A stretch of DNA of 64,000 nucleotides from Amycolatopsis sp. (GTDB taxonomy: Bacteria > Actinomycetota > Actinomycetes > Mycobacteriales > Pseudonocardiaceae), in the NCBI RefSeq assembly GCF_025464955.1, contig NZ_JAODNM010000157.1, positions 60,315-124,314 of the forward strand. The letters are read 5' to 3'. The translations under genes and the position numbers were made by a program. The notes below the pieces were generated by a model that was not told the DNA's origin, did no database searches, and worked only from the letters and a program-made list of their open reading frames with translations. Each line of letters starts with the position of its first letter. Position 1 is the first letter of the stretch. Shown here piece after piece: positions 32,925 through 40,645 of this stretch.

Positions 32925-34236
32925 GCAGGAACAGGGTGAACGTCGGCGGCGACGGCGTGCTCAAGCGAAGCCGCCCGCCTTCCGCCTCGGCGAGGCTGCG
33001 GGCGAGGGTGAGCCCGATGCCGTGGCCGTTCCCGGACGCCCTGTCGCTGGCGAAGACGTCGAGGTCGCCGTCTAGACCTGGGCCTTCGTCTGACACGTCG
33101 ACGGCGAAGGCGTCCCCGGCGTCTCGGACGGACACGCGGACGGTGCCTTGTCCGTGGGTGACGGCGTTGTCCAGCAGGACGCCGAGGATCTGCCGCACGG
33201 CAGCGGCCGCCGCGCGAGGTGGTGGCACGTCGCCGGCGCTGATCCGCAGTTCCCGGCCGCGGTTCGCCAGCAGCCCGTTCCAGCCCTGACGCAGCTCGTC
33301 GAGTAGCGCGTCGACGTCGACCAGCGCTTTGGGCGTCCGGCTTCGCCTGGCTAGTGCGAGCAGGTCATCGATCGTGCGTTCCAGGCGGTCCGCCGACGCG
33401 ATCCCCGAGGCGATGGCCTCCGAGGGGTCCTGTCCTGGCGAGTCGAGCGCGGCTTCGAGCTGCAGACGCAGGCCGGTCAATGGCGTCCGCAGCTGATGCG
33501 ACGCATCCGCGGAGAACGCCCGCTCCCGGTCGAGGGTCTCGCCGATCCGCTGCGCGGTGGCGGCGAGTGTCGCGGCGACCTGGTCGATCTCGGCGATCCC
33601 GGTGCGGTGCGCGCGGACGGTGAAGTCCCCGTCGCCGAGCCGTTCGGCCGCGGTCGACAGTTCCTCGAGCGGACGGGCGAGGCGCGCCGCGAGCCGGCGC
33701 GCGACCAGCCAGGTCGCGCCGACGGCCAGGGCCGCGAGCCCGATCATGCCGAGCCCGGTCAGCGCGGTTCGGCGGTAGACCTCGGTACGCGGGGTCGAAG
33801 CCCGGATGACGCCGGCCAGGGTGGCGCCGTTGATGATCGGGACGGCCACCACGATGTTGCTGCCGACGTCGCCGCTGCTCAGATCGGTGTTCCGGGCATC
33901 GGTCACCACCTGGTCGGCCGTCGGCGGGCCCGTCCCCGACCTGAGCTGGCCGCCCGGTGAGTACAGCGCGACGGTGATGTTGTGCGGGGAAGGCGGCAGA
34001 GCGGGCGAGACGACACCGGCGGAGAGGTCGTCGGACACCGCGAGCGCGGAGGAGTCGGCGGCACGTTCCAGCTCGGCGCGCTCGTCGTCGGCGTAGTACT
34101 TGGCGGCGACGACGGCGAAGGGCAGTCCGAACAGCCCGATGGCGAGCATGGCAGCCACCACGGTGAGGGTCACGATCCGGCGGCGCACCCCGGTGAGTCT
34201 GCCCGATCCCCGGTAAACCGCGCGTCCAAGCGGCAC
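32875..34236 (-). CDS. Sensor histidine kinase
   Basis: 453 residues from the GTG at 34236, which follows AAAGGTGG by 4 nt; GTG 34188 is the alternative. Layout: TM helix (VTLTVVAAMLAIGLFGLPFAVVAA), extracytoplasmic sensor of about 110 residues, second TM helix (GLGMIGLAALAVGATWLVA), HAMP linker, HisKA with phosphoacceptor His in SADASHQLRTPL, and HATPase_c with LLDNAVTHG (N box), DEGPGLDG (G1) and GNGHGIGLTLA (G2). It should phosphorylate the response regulator encoded upstream. The signal is unknown. Unusually, about 200 bp with palindromic repeats separates the two genes. Confidence 0.93.
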   Translation of the reverse strand: MPLGRAVYRGSGRLTGVRRRIVTLTVVAAMLAIGLFGLPFAVVAAKYYADDERAELERAADSSALAVSDDLSAGVVSPALPPSPHNITVALYSPGGQLRSGTGPPTADQVVTDARNTDLSSGDVGSNIVVAVPIINGATLAGVIRASTPRTEVYRRTALTGLGMIGLAALAVGATWLVARRLAARLARPLEELSTAAERLGDGDFTVRAHRTGIAEIDQVAATLAATAQRIGETLDRERAFSADASHQLRTPLTGLRLQLEAALDSPGQDPSEAIASGIASADRLERTIDDLLALARRSRTPKALVDVDALLDELRQGWNGLLANRGRELRISAGDVPPPRAAAAAVRQILGVLLDNAVTHGQGTVRVSVRDAGDAFAVDVSDEGPGLDGDLDVFASDRASGNGHGIGLTLARSLAEAEGGRLRLSTPSPPTFTLFLPIDEPTEGPVGTGLGG

Positions 34237-34327
34237 TCTTCCACCTTTGTGCCCTGGTTGAGCTCTCAAGCAGGGCACTTTTGTACAAGGGTGCCCTCTC
34301 TGGTCGCGTTCGTGCGCCGGTGCCCTT

Positions 34328-34392
34328 CGCAACTCGACGGCGAGTTGCGGTACTTAGGGCTTGCAACGATCGCAACTCGACGGCGAGTTGCG
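34328..34392. repeat. Paired family A palindromes, copies 4 and 5, between the response regulator and kinase genes
   Basis: 34328-34349 and 34371-34392 are identical perfect palindromes, CGCAACTCG-ACGG-CGAGTTGCG, 43 nt apart start to start. The spacer (GGTACTTAGG...GCAACGAT) is similar to the spacer of the pair at 14229-14293. Confidence 0.9.
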
Positions 34393-34415
34393 CGGACCAC
34401 CCCGCCCGGAGACCC

Positions 34416-34433
34416 CACAAAAGCGCAAAAGTG
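34416..34433 (+). repeat. Dispersed 18-nt motif B, copy 2
   Basis: CACAAAAGCGCAAAAGTG, identical to 9653-9670 and again exactly 45 nt after the start of a family A palindrome (34371). It ends 6 nt before the response regulator stop codon. Confidence 0.75.
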
Positions 34434-34438
34434 CGGCG

Positions 34439-35137
34439 TTAGGAGCGGGGGCGTTCCAGGCGGTAGCCGTGGCCGCGGAGGGTGGAGATCTCCGGCACCT
34501 GGTCGGTCGACGTCGCCGACGCGGCCAGTTTGCGGCGCAATGCGGCGATGTGGACATCGAGGGTCTTCGTCGAGCCGTACCAGTGCTCGTCCCACACCTC
34601 GCTCATCAGCGTCTCCCGGCTGACCGCGACCCCCGGCTCCTCGGCCAGCCGGGCGAGCAGGTCGAACTCCTTCGAGCGCAGGGCGACCTCGCTGCCGGCC
34701 AGGCTCACCCGGCGCCCGGCGGTGTCGACCCGCAGGTGCCCGATGGTGAGCGCCGGGCTCGTCGGCGCGCTGGTGCCACCGCGCCGCAGGTGGGCGCGCA
34801 CGCGTGCGAGCAGCTCACCGAGCCGGACGGGTTTGGTGAGGTAGTCGTCCGCCCCGGCCTCGAGCCCGACGACGACGTCCATCTCCTCGGTCCGCGCGGT
34901 GAGGATCACCAGTACCGCGCTCGGTAGCATCGCGCGGAGCCGACGGCACACTTCGACGCCGTCGAGATCGGGCAGGCCCAGGTCGAGCAGCACGAGGTCG
35001 AACTCACTCGCGGCGGCTTCGGTCAGCGCGTCGTGACCGGTGCGCTGCCAGGACACGGCGTACCCGTGCAGCCGCAGACTCGATTCGAGGACTTTCCCGA
35101 TCGTGTCATCGTCTTCGACCACCAGCAGCTTGGACAT
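34439..35137 (-). CDS. OmpR/PhoB-family response regulator
   Basis: 232 residues from ATG 35137 (MSKLLVVEDDDTIGKVLESS). Receiver domain: acidic pair EDD, phosphoacceptor Asp in LLDLGLPDLDG, Thr in LTAR, Lys in LTKPV. The C-terminal winged helix is of OmpR type (KEFDLLARLAEEPGVAVSRETLMSEVW ... KTLDVHIAALRRKL ... TLRGHGYRLE). It pairs with the downstream kinase. It follows the TIM-barrel gene by 25 nt, so it could be co-transcribed with the sugar operon or start from a promoter inside that gene. Confidence 0.94.
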   Translation of the reverse strand: MSKLLVVEDDDTIGKVLESSLRLHGYAVSWQRTGHDALTEAAASEFDLVLLDLGLPDLDGVEVCRRLRAMLPSAVLVILTARTEEMDVVVGLEAGADDYLTKPVRLGELLARVRAHLRRGGTSAPTSPALTIGHLRVDTAGRRVSLAGSEVALRSKEFDLLARLAEEPGVAVSRETLMSEVWDEHWYGSTKTLDVHIAALRRKLAASATSTDQVPEISTLRGHGYRLERPRS

Positions 35138-35162
35138 ACCCGCAGCGTAGCCAATGCGAGCC

Positions 35163-35975
35163 TCAGACCACGTGATTTCGGTACGCATTGACGACGGCGG
35201 CGAGCGCGTCGGCGCCGGGCCGGGCCCACAGCTCGGCGTTGAACACCTCGACCTCGATCGGCCCGGTGTAGCCGGCGGCCTCGACACAGGCGCGGAGGTG
35301 GCGGTGGTCGATCGGGCCGTCGCCGGGCAGCGCGCGGCCGAGCAGCGTGTCGGTCAGGGGCACCAGCTGGTCGCACACGTGGAAGCCGACGATCCGCCCG
35401 GCCGCCTGCGCGATCGACGCCTCGATGTCCGGGTCCCACCAGACATGGAACTCGTCGACGATGACGCCCACCGCGTCCGCCGGATGCTCCCGCGCGATCG
35501 TCCACGCCTGATCCACAGTGGACAGCACGGACCGTTCGGCGCACTGCATGGGATGCAGCGGTTCCAGCCCGAGCCGGACCCCGCGCTCGCGCGCGTAGGG
35601 GGCGAGCTCCCCGACAGCGTCCGCGACGCGCTGCCGTGACCCGGCGAGGTCGTTGTCGACGACTCCGCCGACCACCAGCACCAGCACGTCCGTGCCGAGT
35701 GCCACGGCTTCGTCGATCGCGGTTCGCGTCTCGGCTATCCCGTCCACAAGGGAGCCGTCGGGCAGGAAACCCGTGAAGAAACCGCCGCGGCACAACGACG
35801 ACACCCGCAACCCGTGGTCCGCCACCAGCCGCGCGGTCCTGTCGAGCCCGGTTTCGGCGACCTTGTCCCGCCACAGCCCGATCCAGCCGACCCCGGCCTC
35901 GGCGCACCCGGCGACAGCCTCCGCGACCGACCATCTCTTCGTGCTGATCTGGTTGAGACTCAGCCGGTCCATCAC
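35163..35975 (-). CDS. Sugar phosphate isomerase/epimerase family protein (xylose-isomerase-like TIM barrel)
   Basis: 270 residues. The start overlaps the stop of the DUF993 gene (GTG 35975 or ATG 35972), so the two are translationally coupled. AP-endonuclease-2-type TIM barrel with metal-ligand candidates Glu in RLGLEPLHPM, Asp/Glu in GVIVDEFHVWWDPD, His in IVGFHVCDQLV, and Glu in PIEVEVFN. Enzymes of this fold isomerise or epimerise ketoses, inososes or sugar acids. Together with the DUF993 protein and a LacI regulator it should belong to a carbohydrate or polyol catabolic pathway; the substrate is unknown. Confidence 0.85.
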   Translation of the reverse strand: MMDRLSLNQISTKRWSVAEAVAGCAEAGVGWIGLWRDKVAETGLDRTARLVADHGLRVSSLCRGGFFTGFLPDGSLVDGIAETRTAIDEAVALGTDVLVLVVGGVVDNDLAGSRQRVADAVGELAPYARERGVRLGLEPLHPMQCAERSVLSTVDQAWTIAREHPADAVGVIVDEFHVWWDPDIEASIAQAAGRIVGFHVCDQLVPLTDTLLGRALPGDGPIDHRHLRACVEAAGYTGPIEVEVFNAELWARPGADALAAVVNAYRNHVV

Positions 35976-37123
35976 GGCACACCCGCCGCCGCGAGCAGTG
36001 GGCGCATGCGCGCGACCGCGAGATCCGGGTCGGTCAGCACGCCCGCAGCGTCCGCGAGCCGCAACACACTGGCCAGGTGCGTGACCGACCGCGCGGACTC
36101 CAGCCCGCCGACCATCCGAAAATGCCGCTGGTGGCCGTTCAGGTAAGCCAGGAACACCACGCCCACCTTGTAGAACGGCGTCGGCGTGCGGAAGATCTCG
36201 CGAGACAGCGCGACCGTCGGGTCCAGCAGCTTCCGGAAGACCGCCACGTCACCGGAATCCAGCTTCGCCAGCGCGGCTCCGGCGACCGGCGCGATCGGGT
36301 CGAAGATGCCGAGCAGTGCCTCGGAGTGGCCGAGCCCGTCGCCCGCGATCAGCTCCGGATAGTTGAAGTCGTCACCGGTGTAGCACGCGACGCCGTCCGG
36401 AAGCGCGCGACGGAACGCGATTTCGACCTCGGCGTCGAGCACCGAAACCTTGACACCGGCGAGCACAGAGCTGTGATCCGCGCACAGTCCAGCCAGCTCG
36501 GACGCGGCGTCGCGAACGTCCTGGTGGCCCCAATATCCCGAGAGCGCCGGGTCGAACTGCTCGCCGAGCCAGTGCAGCAGCACCGGACCGTCGGTCGCGG
36601 AAAGCAGCTTTCCGTACGCCGTGAGGTAGTCCTCGGACCCGGACGCGGCGGCGGCCAGCGCCCGGCTGGCCATCACGACCGGGGTCGCGCCGGCTTCGAG
36701 CACGAGGTCGAGCTGCTCGCGCCAGGCGTCCACAATGGACTCGATGCGGGCCGGGCCGGGCGGCAACTGGTCGGTTCCGACGCCGGCCACCCAGCTCCGT
36801 CCGGCTGCCGCGGCGCCCGTCCGCGTGATCAGCTCCCGCGTCTTCGCCCAGTCCAATCCCATCCCGCGCTGCGCGGTGTCCATCGCTTCGGCGACACCGA
36901 GTCCGCACGACCACAGGTGCTCCCGGAAGGCCAGCGTGGCGTCCCAGTCCAGTGCCGTCGACTCGCCCGGATCGCCAGGGGACAACGGATCCGCGACGAC
37001 GTGGGCCGCGGCGAAAACCGAGCGCGATCCGGCTGGACGTGCCGTCGGAGCCGGGGCGAGCAGCCCGGACGGCAGCCAGTCTTCGAGGCCGCCGCCGGGG
37101 GTGGGGAGGGACAGCGCGGTCAT
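35972..37123 (-). CDS. DUF993 family protein (dihydrodipicolinate-synthase-like TIM barrel)
   Basis: 383 residues. Recognised as DUF993 by the N-terminal pattern RSVFAAAHVVADP, DWDATLAFREHLWSCGLGVAEAMDTAQRG, and the later VLLHWLGEQFDPAL and YTGDDFNYPELI segments. The family is distantly related to class I aldolases of the DapA type and is usually found with sugar isomerases, Gfo/Idh dehydrogenases and LacI repressors; its reaction is not established. Here it is followed, with overlap, by a TIM-barrel isomerase gene and preceded by lacI, with a perfect LacI-type palindrome in the gap upstream. Confidence 0.88.
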   Translation of the reverse strand: MTALSLPTPGGGLEDWLPSGLLAPAPTARPAGSRSVFAAAHVVADPLSPGDPGESTALDWDATLAFREHLWSCGLGVAEAMDTAQRGMGLDWAKTRELITRTGAAAAGRSWVAGVGTDQLPPGPARIESIVDAWREQLDLVLEAGATPVVMASRALAAAASGSEDYLTAYGKLLSATDGPVLLHWLGEQFDPALSGYWGHQDVRDAASELAGLCADHSSVLAGVKVSVLDAEVEIAFRRALPDGVACYTGDDFNYPELIAGDGLGHSEALLGIFDPIAPVAGAALAKLDSGDVAVFRKLLDPTVALSREIFRTPTPFYKVGVVFLAYLNGHQRHFRMVGGLESARSVTHLASVLRLADAAGVLTDPDLAVARMRPLLAAAGVP

Positions 37124-37146
37124 GGTCCGCCTCTCTCGCTATCGCT

Positions 37147-37158
37147 GAAAGCGCTTTC
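37147..37158. promoter_or_regulatory. LacI-type operator upstream of the DUF993 gene
   Basis: GAAAGCGCTTTC is a perfect 12-bp palindrome with the central CG typical of LacI/PurR-family sites. It lies 24 bp before the DUF993 start and 44 bp after the lacI stop, so the encoded repressor probably controls the downstream pair from here. Confidence 0.75.
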
Positions 37159-37201
37159 TCGGACGGTAGGCCATCAAGGTTCGCGCGACAAGAGCCCGGC
37201 T

Positions 37202-38239
37202 TCAGCGGGCGGGTGGGGCGGTGCTTTCCCGCAGGACGACTTCGCCGGGTAGGCGCACTGTGCGGCTTCGGGTGGTTCGCGCACCCCGGATCGCGAGTTC
37301 CATCGCTCGCTCGCCGAGCTGTTCCAGCGGCAGGGCGACCGTCGTCAGCGCCGGGCTCAGGTCGCGGACGACCGGGATGTCGTCGAACCCGGCCAGCGAG
37401 ACTTCCCCAGGCACGGAAATGCCCGCCTCGCGCAACGCCGTGAGCGCCCCGATCGCCATCACGTCGGTGACCGCGAAAACGCAGGTCGGGAGGGTGCCGC
37501 CGCGGGCGATCAACGTCTGCATCGCCGCGTAACCGCCGTCGCGGGTGAACGCGCTCTCGACGATGTCTTCCTCGGCGAGCTTGACGTCGTTGTCGGCCAG
37601 CTCGCCGGCGAATCCGGCCAGCCTGTCGACGACCGTGGTCAGCGTGCGCGGCCCGGCGAGCACGGCGAACCGGCGGTGACCGAGTTCCAGCATCGCCCCC
37701 GCCAGCGCGGCCGCGCCCTCGAGGTTCTCCGGCTGGACGCTGTCCACCCTGAGGCTTCGGTGGCGGCTGACCACCGCCACCTGCCCGCCGCCGCGGCGGT
37801 ACGGGTCGAGTTCGGCGGCCAGCGCGCGCTCCCAGGCGCGGTCCTCGAACCCGGACCCGATCAGGAGGATCGCGGAGGCCCGCTGGGCGCGCAGCATCGA
37901 CACGTACTCGACTTCCTTGTACGGGTCGCGGAACGTGCTCGCGAGCATCACCAGCAGCCCGTTCGCGCTGGCCACCCGCATCACGCCGGTCGCGATGGCG
38001 ACGAAGTACGGGTCGCTCACGTCGTGGCAGATCACCCCGACCGCCGGCCGCGCGCCGCCCGCCAGCGCCTGGGCGTGCGCGTTGGGGGTGTAGGCGAGTT
38101 CGGAAGCCGCCAGGACCACGCGTTCCCGCAGGTCGGGCCGCACATTCGTGGTGCCGTTGAGCACTCGGGACGCGGTCGCGAGCGACACCTGCGCGCTGCG
38201 TGCGACGTCCTCTAGGGTGACGTGGGGGCGAGCGATCAT
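37202..38239 (-). CDS. LacI-family transcriptional repressor
   Basis: 345 residues from ATG 38239, with GGAGGG 5 nt upstream. HTH: VTLEDVARSAQVSLATASRVLNGTTNVRP, followed by the hinge. The C-terminal periplasmic-binding-type domain has VGVICHDVSDPYFVAIATGVMRVA and AGFDDIPVVRDLSPALTTVALPLEQLGERA. The ligand is probably a sugar or polyol processed by the DUF993/isomerase pair downstream. It is divergent from the proline iminopeptidase gene; a palindrome AACGGCCGTT at 38295-38304 lies in the 131-bp gap and could serve autoregulation. Confidence 0.93.
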   Translation of the reverse strand: MIARPHVTLEDVARSAQVSLATASRVLNGTTNVRPDLRERVVLAASELAYTPNAHAQALAGGARPAVGVICHDVSDPYFVAIATGVMRVASANGLLVMLASTFRDPYKEVEYVSMLRAQRASAILLIGSGFEDRAWERALAAELDPYRRGGGQVAVVSRHRSLRVDSVQPENLEGAAALAGAMLELGHRRFAVLAGPRTLTTVVDRLAGFAGELADNDVKLAEEDIVESAFTRDGGYAAMQTLIARGGTLPTCVFAVTDVMAIGALTALREAGISVPGEVSLAGFDDIPVVRDLSPALTTVALPLEQLGERAMELAIRGARTTRSRTVRLPGEVVLRESTAPPAR

Positions 38240-38370
38240 GGAAACCCTCCGTCGGCCGTTCGTCACGGCCGCGGTCCCCGGCCGCAGACAGTCTAACGGC
38301 CGTTCCCATGCCTGCTCCGGAACCGGTTTCACCGTCCGAAATGGACCACCCGAGTGGAGGAACGCCAGCC

Positions 38371-39333
38371 ATGAACGGCTTCTACCCCGAGATCGAACCG
38401 TACCGCCACGGCATGTTGTCCGTAGGCGAAGGCAACGAGGTCTACTGGGAGGAGTGCGGAAACCCCAACGGCAAGCCGGTCGTCTTCCTGCACGGCGGTC
38501 CGGGCGGCGGGTCGAGTGCCAAGAACCGGTGCCTGTTCGACCCGGCGCGGTACCGGATCGTGCTGTTCGACCAGCGCGGCTGCGGGCGCAGCACCCCGCA
38601 CTGCAGCACGCCCGAGGCGGATCTGGCCTCGAACACGACCTGGCACCTCGTCGCCGACATGGAACGTCTGCGCGAACATCTGGAGATCGACCGCTGGCAG
38701 GTGTTCGGCGGTTCCTGGGGCAGCACGCTCGCGCTGGCCTACGGCGAGACGCATCCGGAGCGGACGTCGGAGCTGGTCCTCCGCGGCGTGTTCACCCTGC
38801 GGAAAGCCGAACTCGACTGGTTCTACAACGGCGGGGCCGGGAACCTGTTCCCCGAGGCCTGGGCGCGTTTCCTCGAACCGGTGCCGGTTGCCAGGCGCGG
38901 CGAAGACCTGATCGCGGTCTACCACGACCTGCTGCACGATCCTGACCCCGCGGTCCACCAGTCGGCCGCGCTCGCGTGGAGCGGGTGGGAGTCGCGAACG
39001 CTCACGCTGCGCCCTCGGCAGGACCTGCTCGACGCCTTCAGCTCCCCGGAGTTCGCGCTGGCGTTCGCCCGCATCGAAAACCACTACTTCCGCAACGGGG
39101 GCTGGTTCGAAGAGGGGCAGCTCCTGCGTGACGCGGGGAAGCTCTCGGGCATACCGTGCGTTGTCGTCCAAGGACGTTATGACGTCGTCACGCCCGCGAA
39201 GACGGCATGGGACCTCAAGCAGGCCCTGCCCGGCACGGAACTGATCATCGTCGGCGACTCCGGGCACTCGTTCGACGAGCCGGGGACGTTGCCAGAGCTG
39301 ATCAGCGCGACGGACCGGCTTGCCGGAGGATGA
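38371..39333 (+). CDS. pip: Proline iminopeptidase
   Basis: 320 residues from ATG 38371, with GGAGG at 38356-38360. Peptidase S33 signatures: FLHGGPGGGSSAKNRCLFDP, VLFDQRGCGRSTPH, nucleophile elbow GGSWGS, Asp in QGRYDVVTP, His in GDSGHSFDEPG. It releases N-terminal proline from peptides in the cytoplasm. The next gene starts 21 nt downstream on the same strand and may be co-transcribed. Confidence 0.94.
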   Translation: MNGFYPEIEPYRHGMLSVGEGNEVYWEECGNPNGKPVVFLHGGPGGGSSAKNRCLFDPARYRIVLFDQRGCGRSTPHCSTPEADLASNTTWHLVADMERLREHLEIDRWQVFGGSWGSTLALAYGETHPERTSELVLRGVFTLRKAELDWFYNGGAGNLFPEAWARFLEPVPVARRGEDLIAVYHDLLHDPDPAVHQSAALAWSGWESRTLTLRPRQDLLDAFSSPEFALAFARIENHYFRNGGWFEEGQLLRDAGKLSGIPCVVVQGRYDVVTPAKTAWDLKQALPGTELIIVGDSGHSFDEPGTLPELISATDRLAGG

Positions 39334-39354
39334 CCGCCAGGCCGGAAGTTTTCC

Positions 39355-39777
39355 ATGAAAGGGGTTTTGTCCATGTTGTTCGGTGACGAACACGTCCGCC
39401 GCTACGAAGAGACCGACGGCGTGGAGGGCCACGACTGGCAGGAAGGCGTGCCCGCGCTGGTCCTGACCACGACCGGCCGCAAGACCGGCCAGGAGCGCAA
39501 GTTCGCCCTGATCTACCAGGAGATCGACGGCAAACACGTCATCGTCGCCTCCAAGGGCGGCGCCGAGCAGCACCCCGGCTGGTACTTCAACCTGCTCGAG
39601 CACCCCGAGGTGAAGGTGCAGGTCAAGGCCGACAAGTACACCGCGCGGGCCCGGACCGCCGAGGGGGAAGAGCGGGCCAAGCTGTGGCCCCTGATGGCCA
39701 AGGTCTGGCCGGACTACGACGAGTACCAGAAGAAGACCGACCGGGAGATTCCGGTCGTCGTGCTCGACCGGGTGTGA
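39355..39777 (+). CDS. Deazaflavin (F420)-dependent nitroreductase family protein (DDN family)
   Basis: 140 residues from ATG 39355 (ATG 39373 is a possible alternative with GGGG upstream). DDN-family pattern: LTTTGRKTGQERKFALIY, VIVASKGGAEQHPGWYFNLLEHPEVKVQV, and ARARTAEGEERAKLW. Such split-barrel proteins bind F420 and reduce quinones, nitroimidazoles or other substrates at or near the membrane. The presence of F420 metabolism is consistent with an actinomycete. Physiological substrate unknown. Confidence 0.88.
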   Translation: MKGVLSMLFGDEHVRRYEETDGVEGHDWQEGVPALVLTTTGRKTGQERKFALIYQEIDGKHVIVASKGGAEQHPGWYFNLLEHPEVKVQVKADKYTARARTAEGEERAKLWPLMAKVWPDYDEYQKKTDREIPVVVLDRV

Positions 39778-39833
39778 CGACGGCCGCGTTCTCCTGATTC
39801 CCGGTAGCCGATCCGGTCTCCGATCGGCTACGA

Positions 39834-40622
39834 ATGACCGTTGTGGCACTAGGACGAGTAACGCGAGGACGCTGGACCGCGCTGGACACCGGGCGCGGTC
39901 CGCTCACCTACCGCGAGATGATCGCGTATGGGCGCCGGTTCGCGCGTGCGGGCAGGGGCGTTTGGTACAGCGCCGCCATCGAAGTGATCTGGCCGTGCCT
40001 CGTGCTGCTCACCCGCTTCCGGGCTCGCGGGGCGGACAACATCCCGAAGACCGGCGGCGTGGTCGTCGCGTCCAACCACCTGTCCTTCTTGGACCCGACG
40101 ACGCTCGCCGCGTTCGTGCTGGAGGCTGGGCGCGTGCCTCGGTTCCTGGCGAAGGCGAGCCTGTGGAAGGTGCCGGTGCTCGGCCCGATCATGCGGAACG
40201 GACGGCACATCCCGGTCCACCGCGGCACGACGACCGCGGGCGGTGCCTACCGTGACGCCGTCGCCGCCGTCAACGCCGGGGAGTGCGTGGCGATCTTCCC
40301 GGAGTCGACGTTCTCCGACGACCCGGACCACTGGCCGATGAAGGGCAAGACCGGGGCCGCGCGCATCGCGCTGGAGACCGGCGCGCCGGTGGTCCCGGTC
40401 GCCAACTGGGGCACGCACCGGCTGCTGCCGTCCACGGTGTGGATCCCGCGGGGCTTCCCGCGCAAGACCGTCGACCTGGTGGCGGGTCCACCGGTCGACC
40501 TGGACGACCTGCGTGGGCCCGATCCGTCACGCGAGGTGCTCGACGAGGCGACCGCGCGCATCATGGCGGCGATCACGGCGCTCCTCGGTGTGACGCGAGG
40601 AGAGTCACCCCCGGTCGGCTGA
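39834..40622 (+). CDS. 1-acylglycerol-3-phosphate O-acyltransferase-like protein (PlsC family)
   Basis: 262 residues if ATG 39834 is used; no clear ribosome binding site, and ATG 39918 would remove the poorly conserved first 28 residues. PlsC motifs: NHLSFLDP (motif I, H-x4-D), RHIPVHRG region (motif II), FPESTFSDD (motif III, E for the usual FPEG), VPVANWG (motif IV). It acylates lysophosphatidate or a related lipid acceptor at the inner face of the membrane. It is followed 23 nt later by lpdA on the same strand. Confidence 0.9.
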   Translation: MTVVALGRVTRGRWTALDTGRGPLTYREMIAYGRRFARAGRGVWYSAAIEVIWPCLVLLTRFRARGADNIPKTGGVVVASNHLSFLDPTTLAAFVLEAGRVPRFLAKASLWKVPVLGPIMRNGRHIPVHRGTTTAGGAYRDAVAAVNAGECVAIFPESTFSDDPDHWPMKGKTGAARIALETGAPVVPVANWGTHRLLPSTVWIPRGFPRKTVDLVAGPPVDLDDLRGPDPSREVLDEATARIMAAITALLGVTRGESPPVG

Positions 40623-40645
40623 GTGCAGCGGGCATGATGGCTGGT

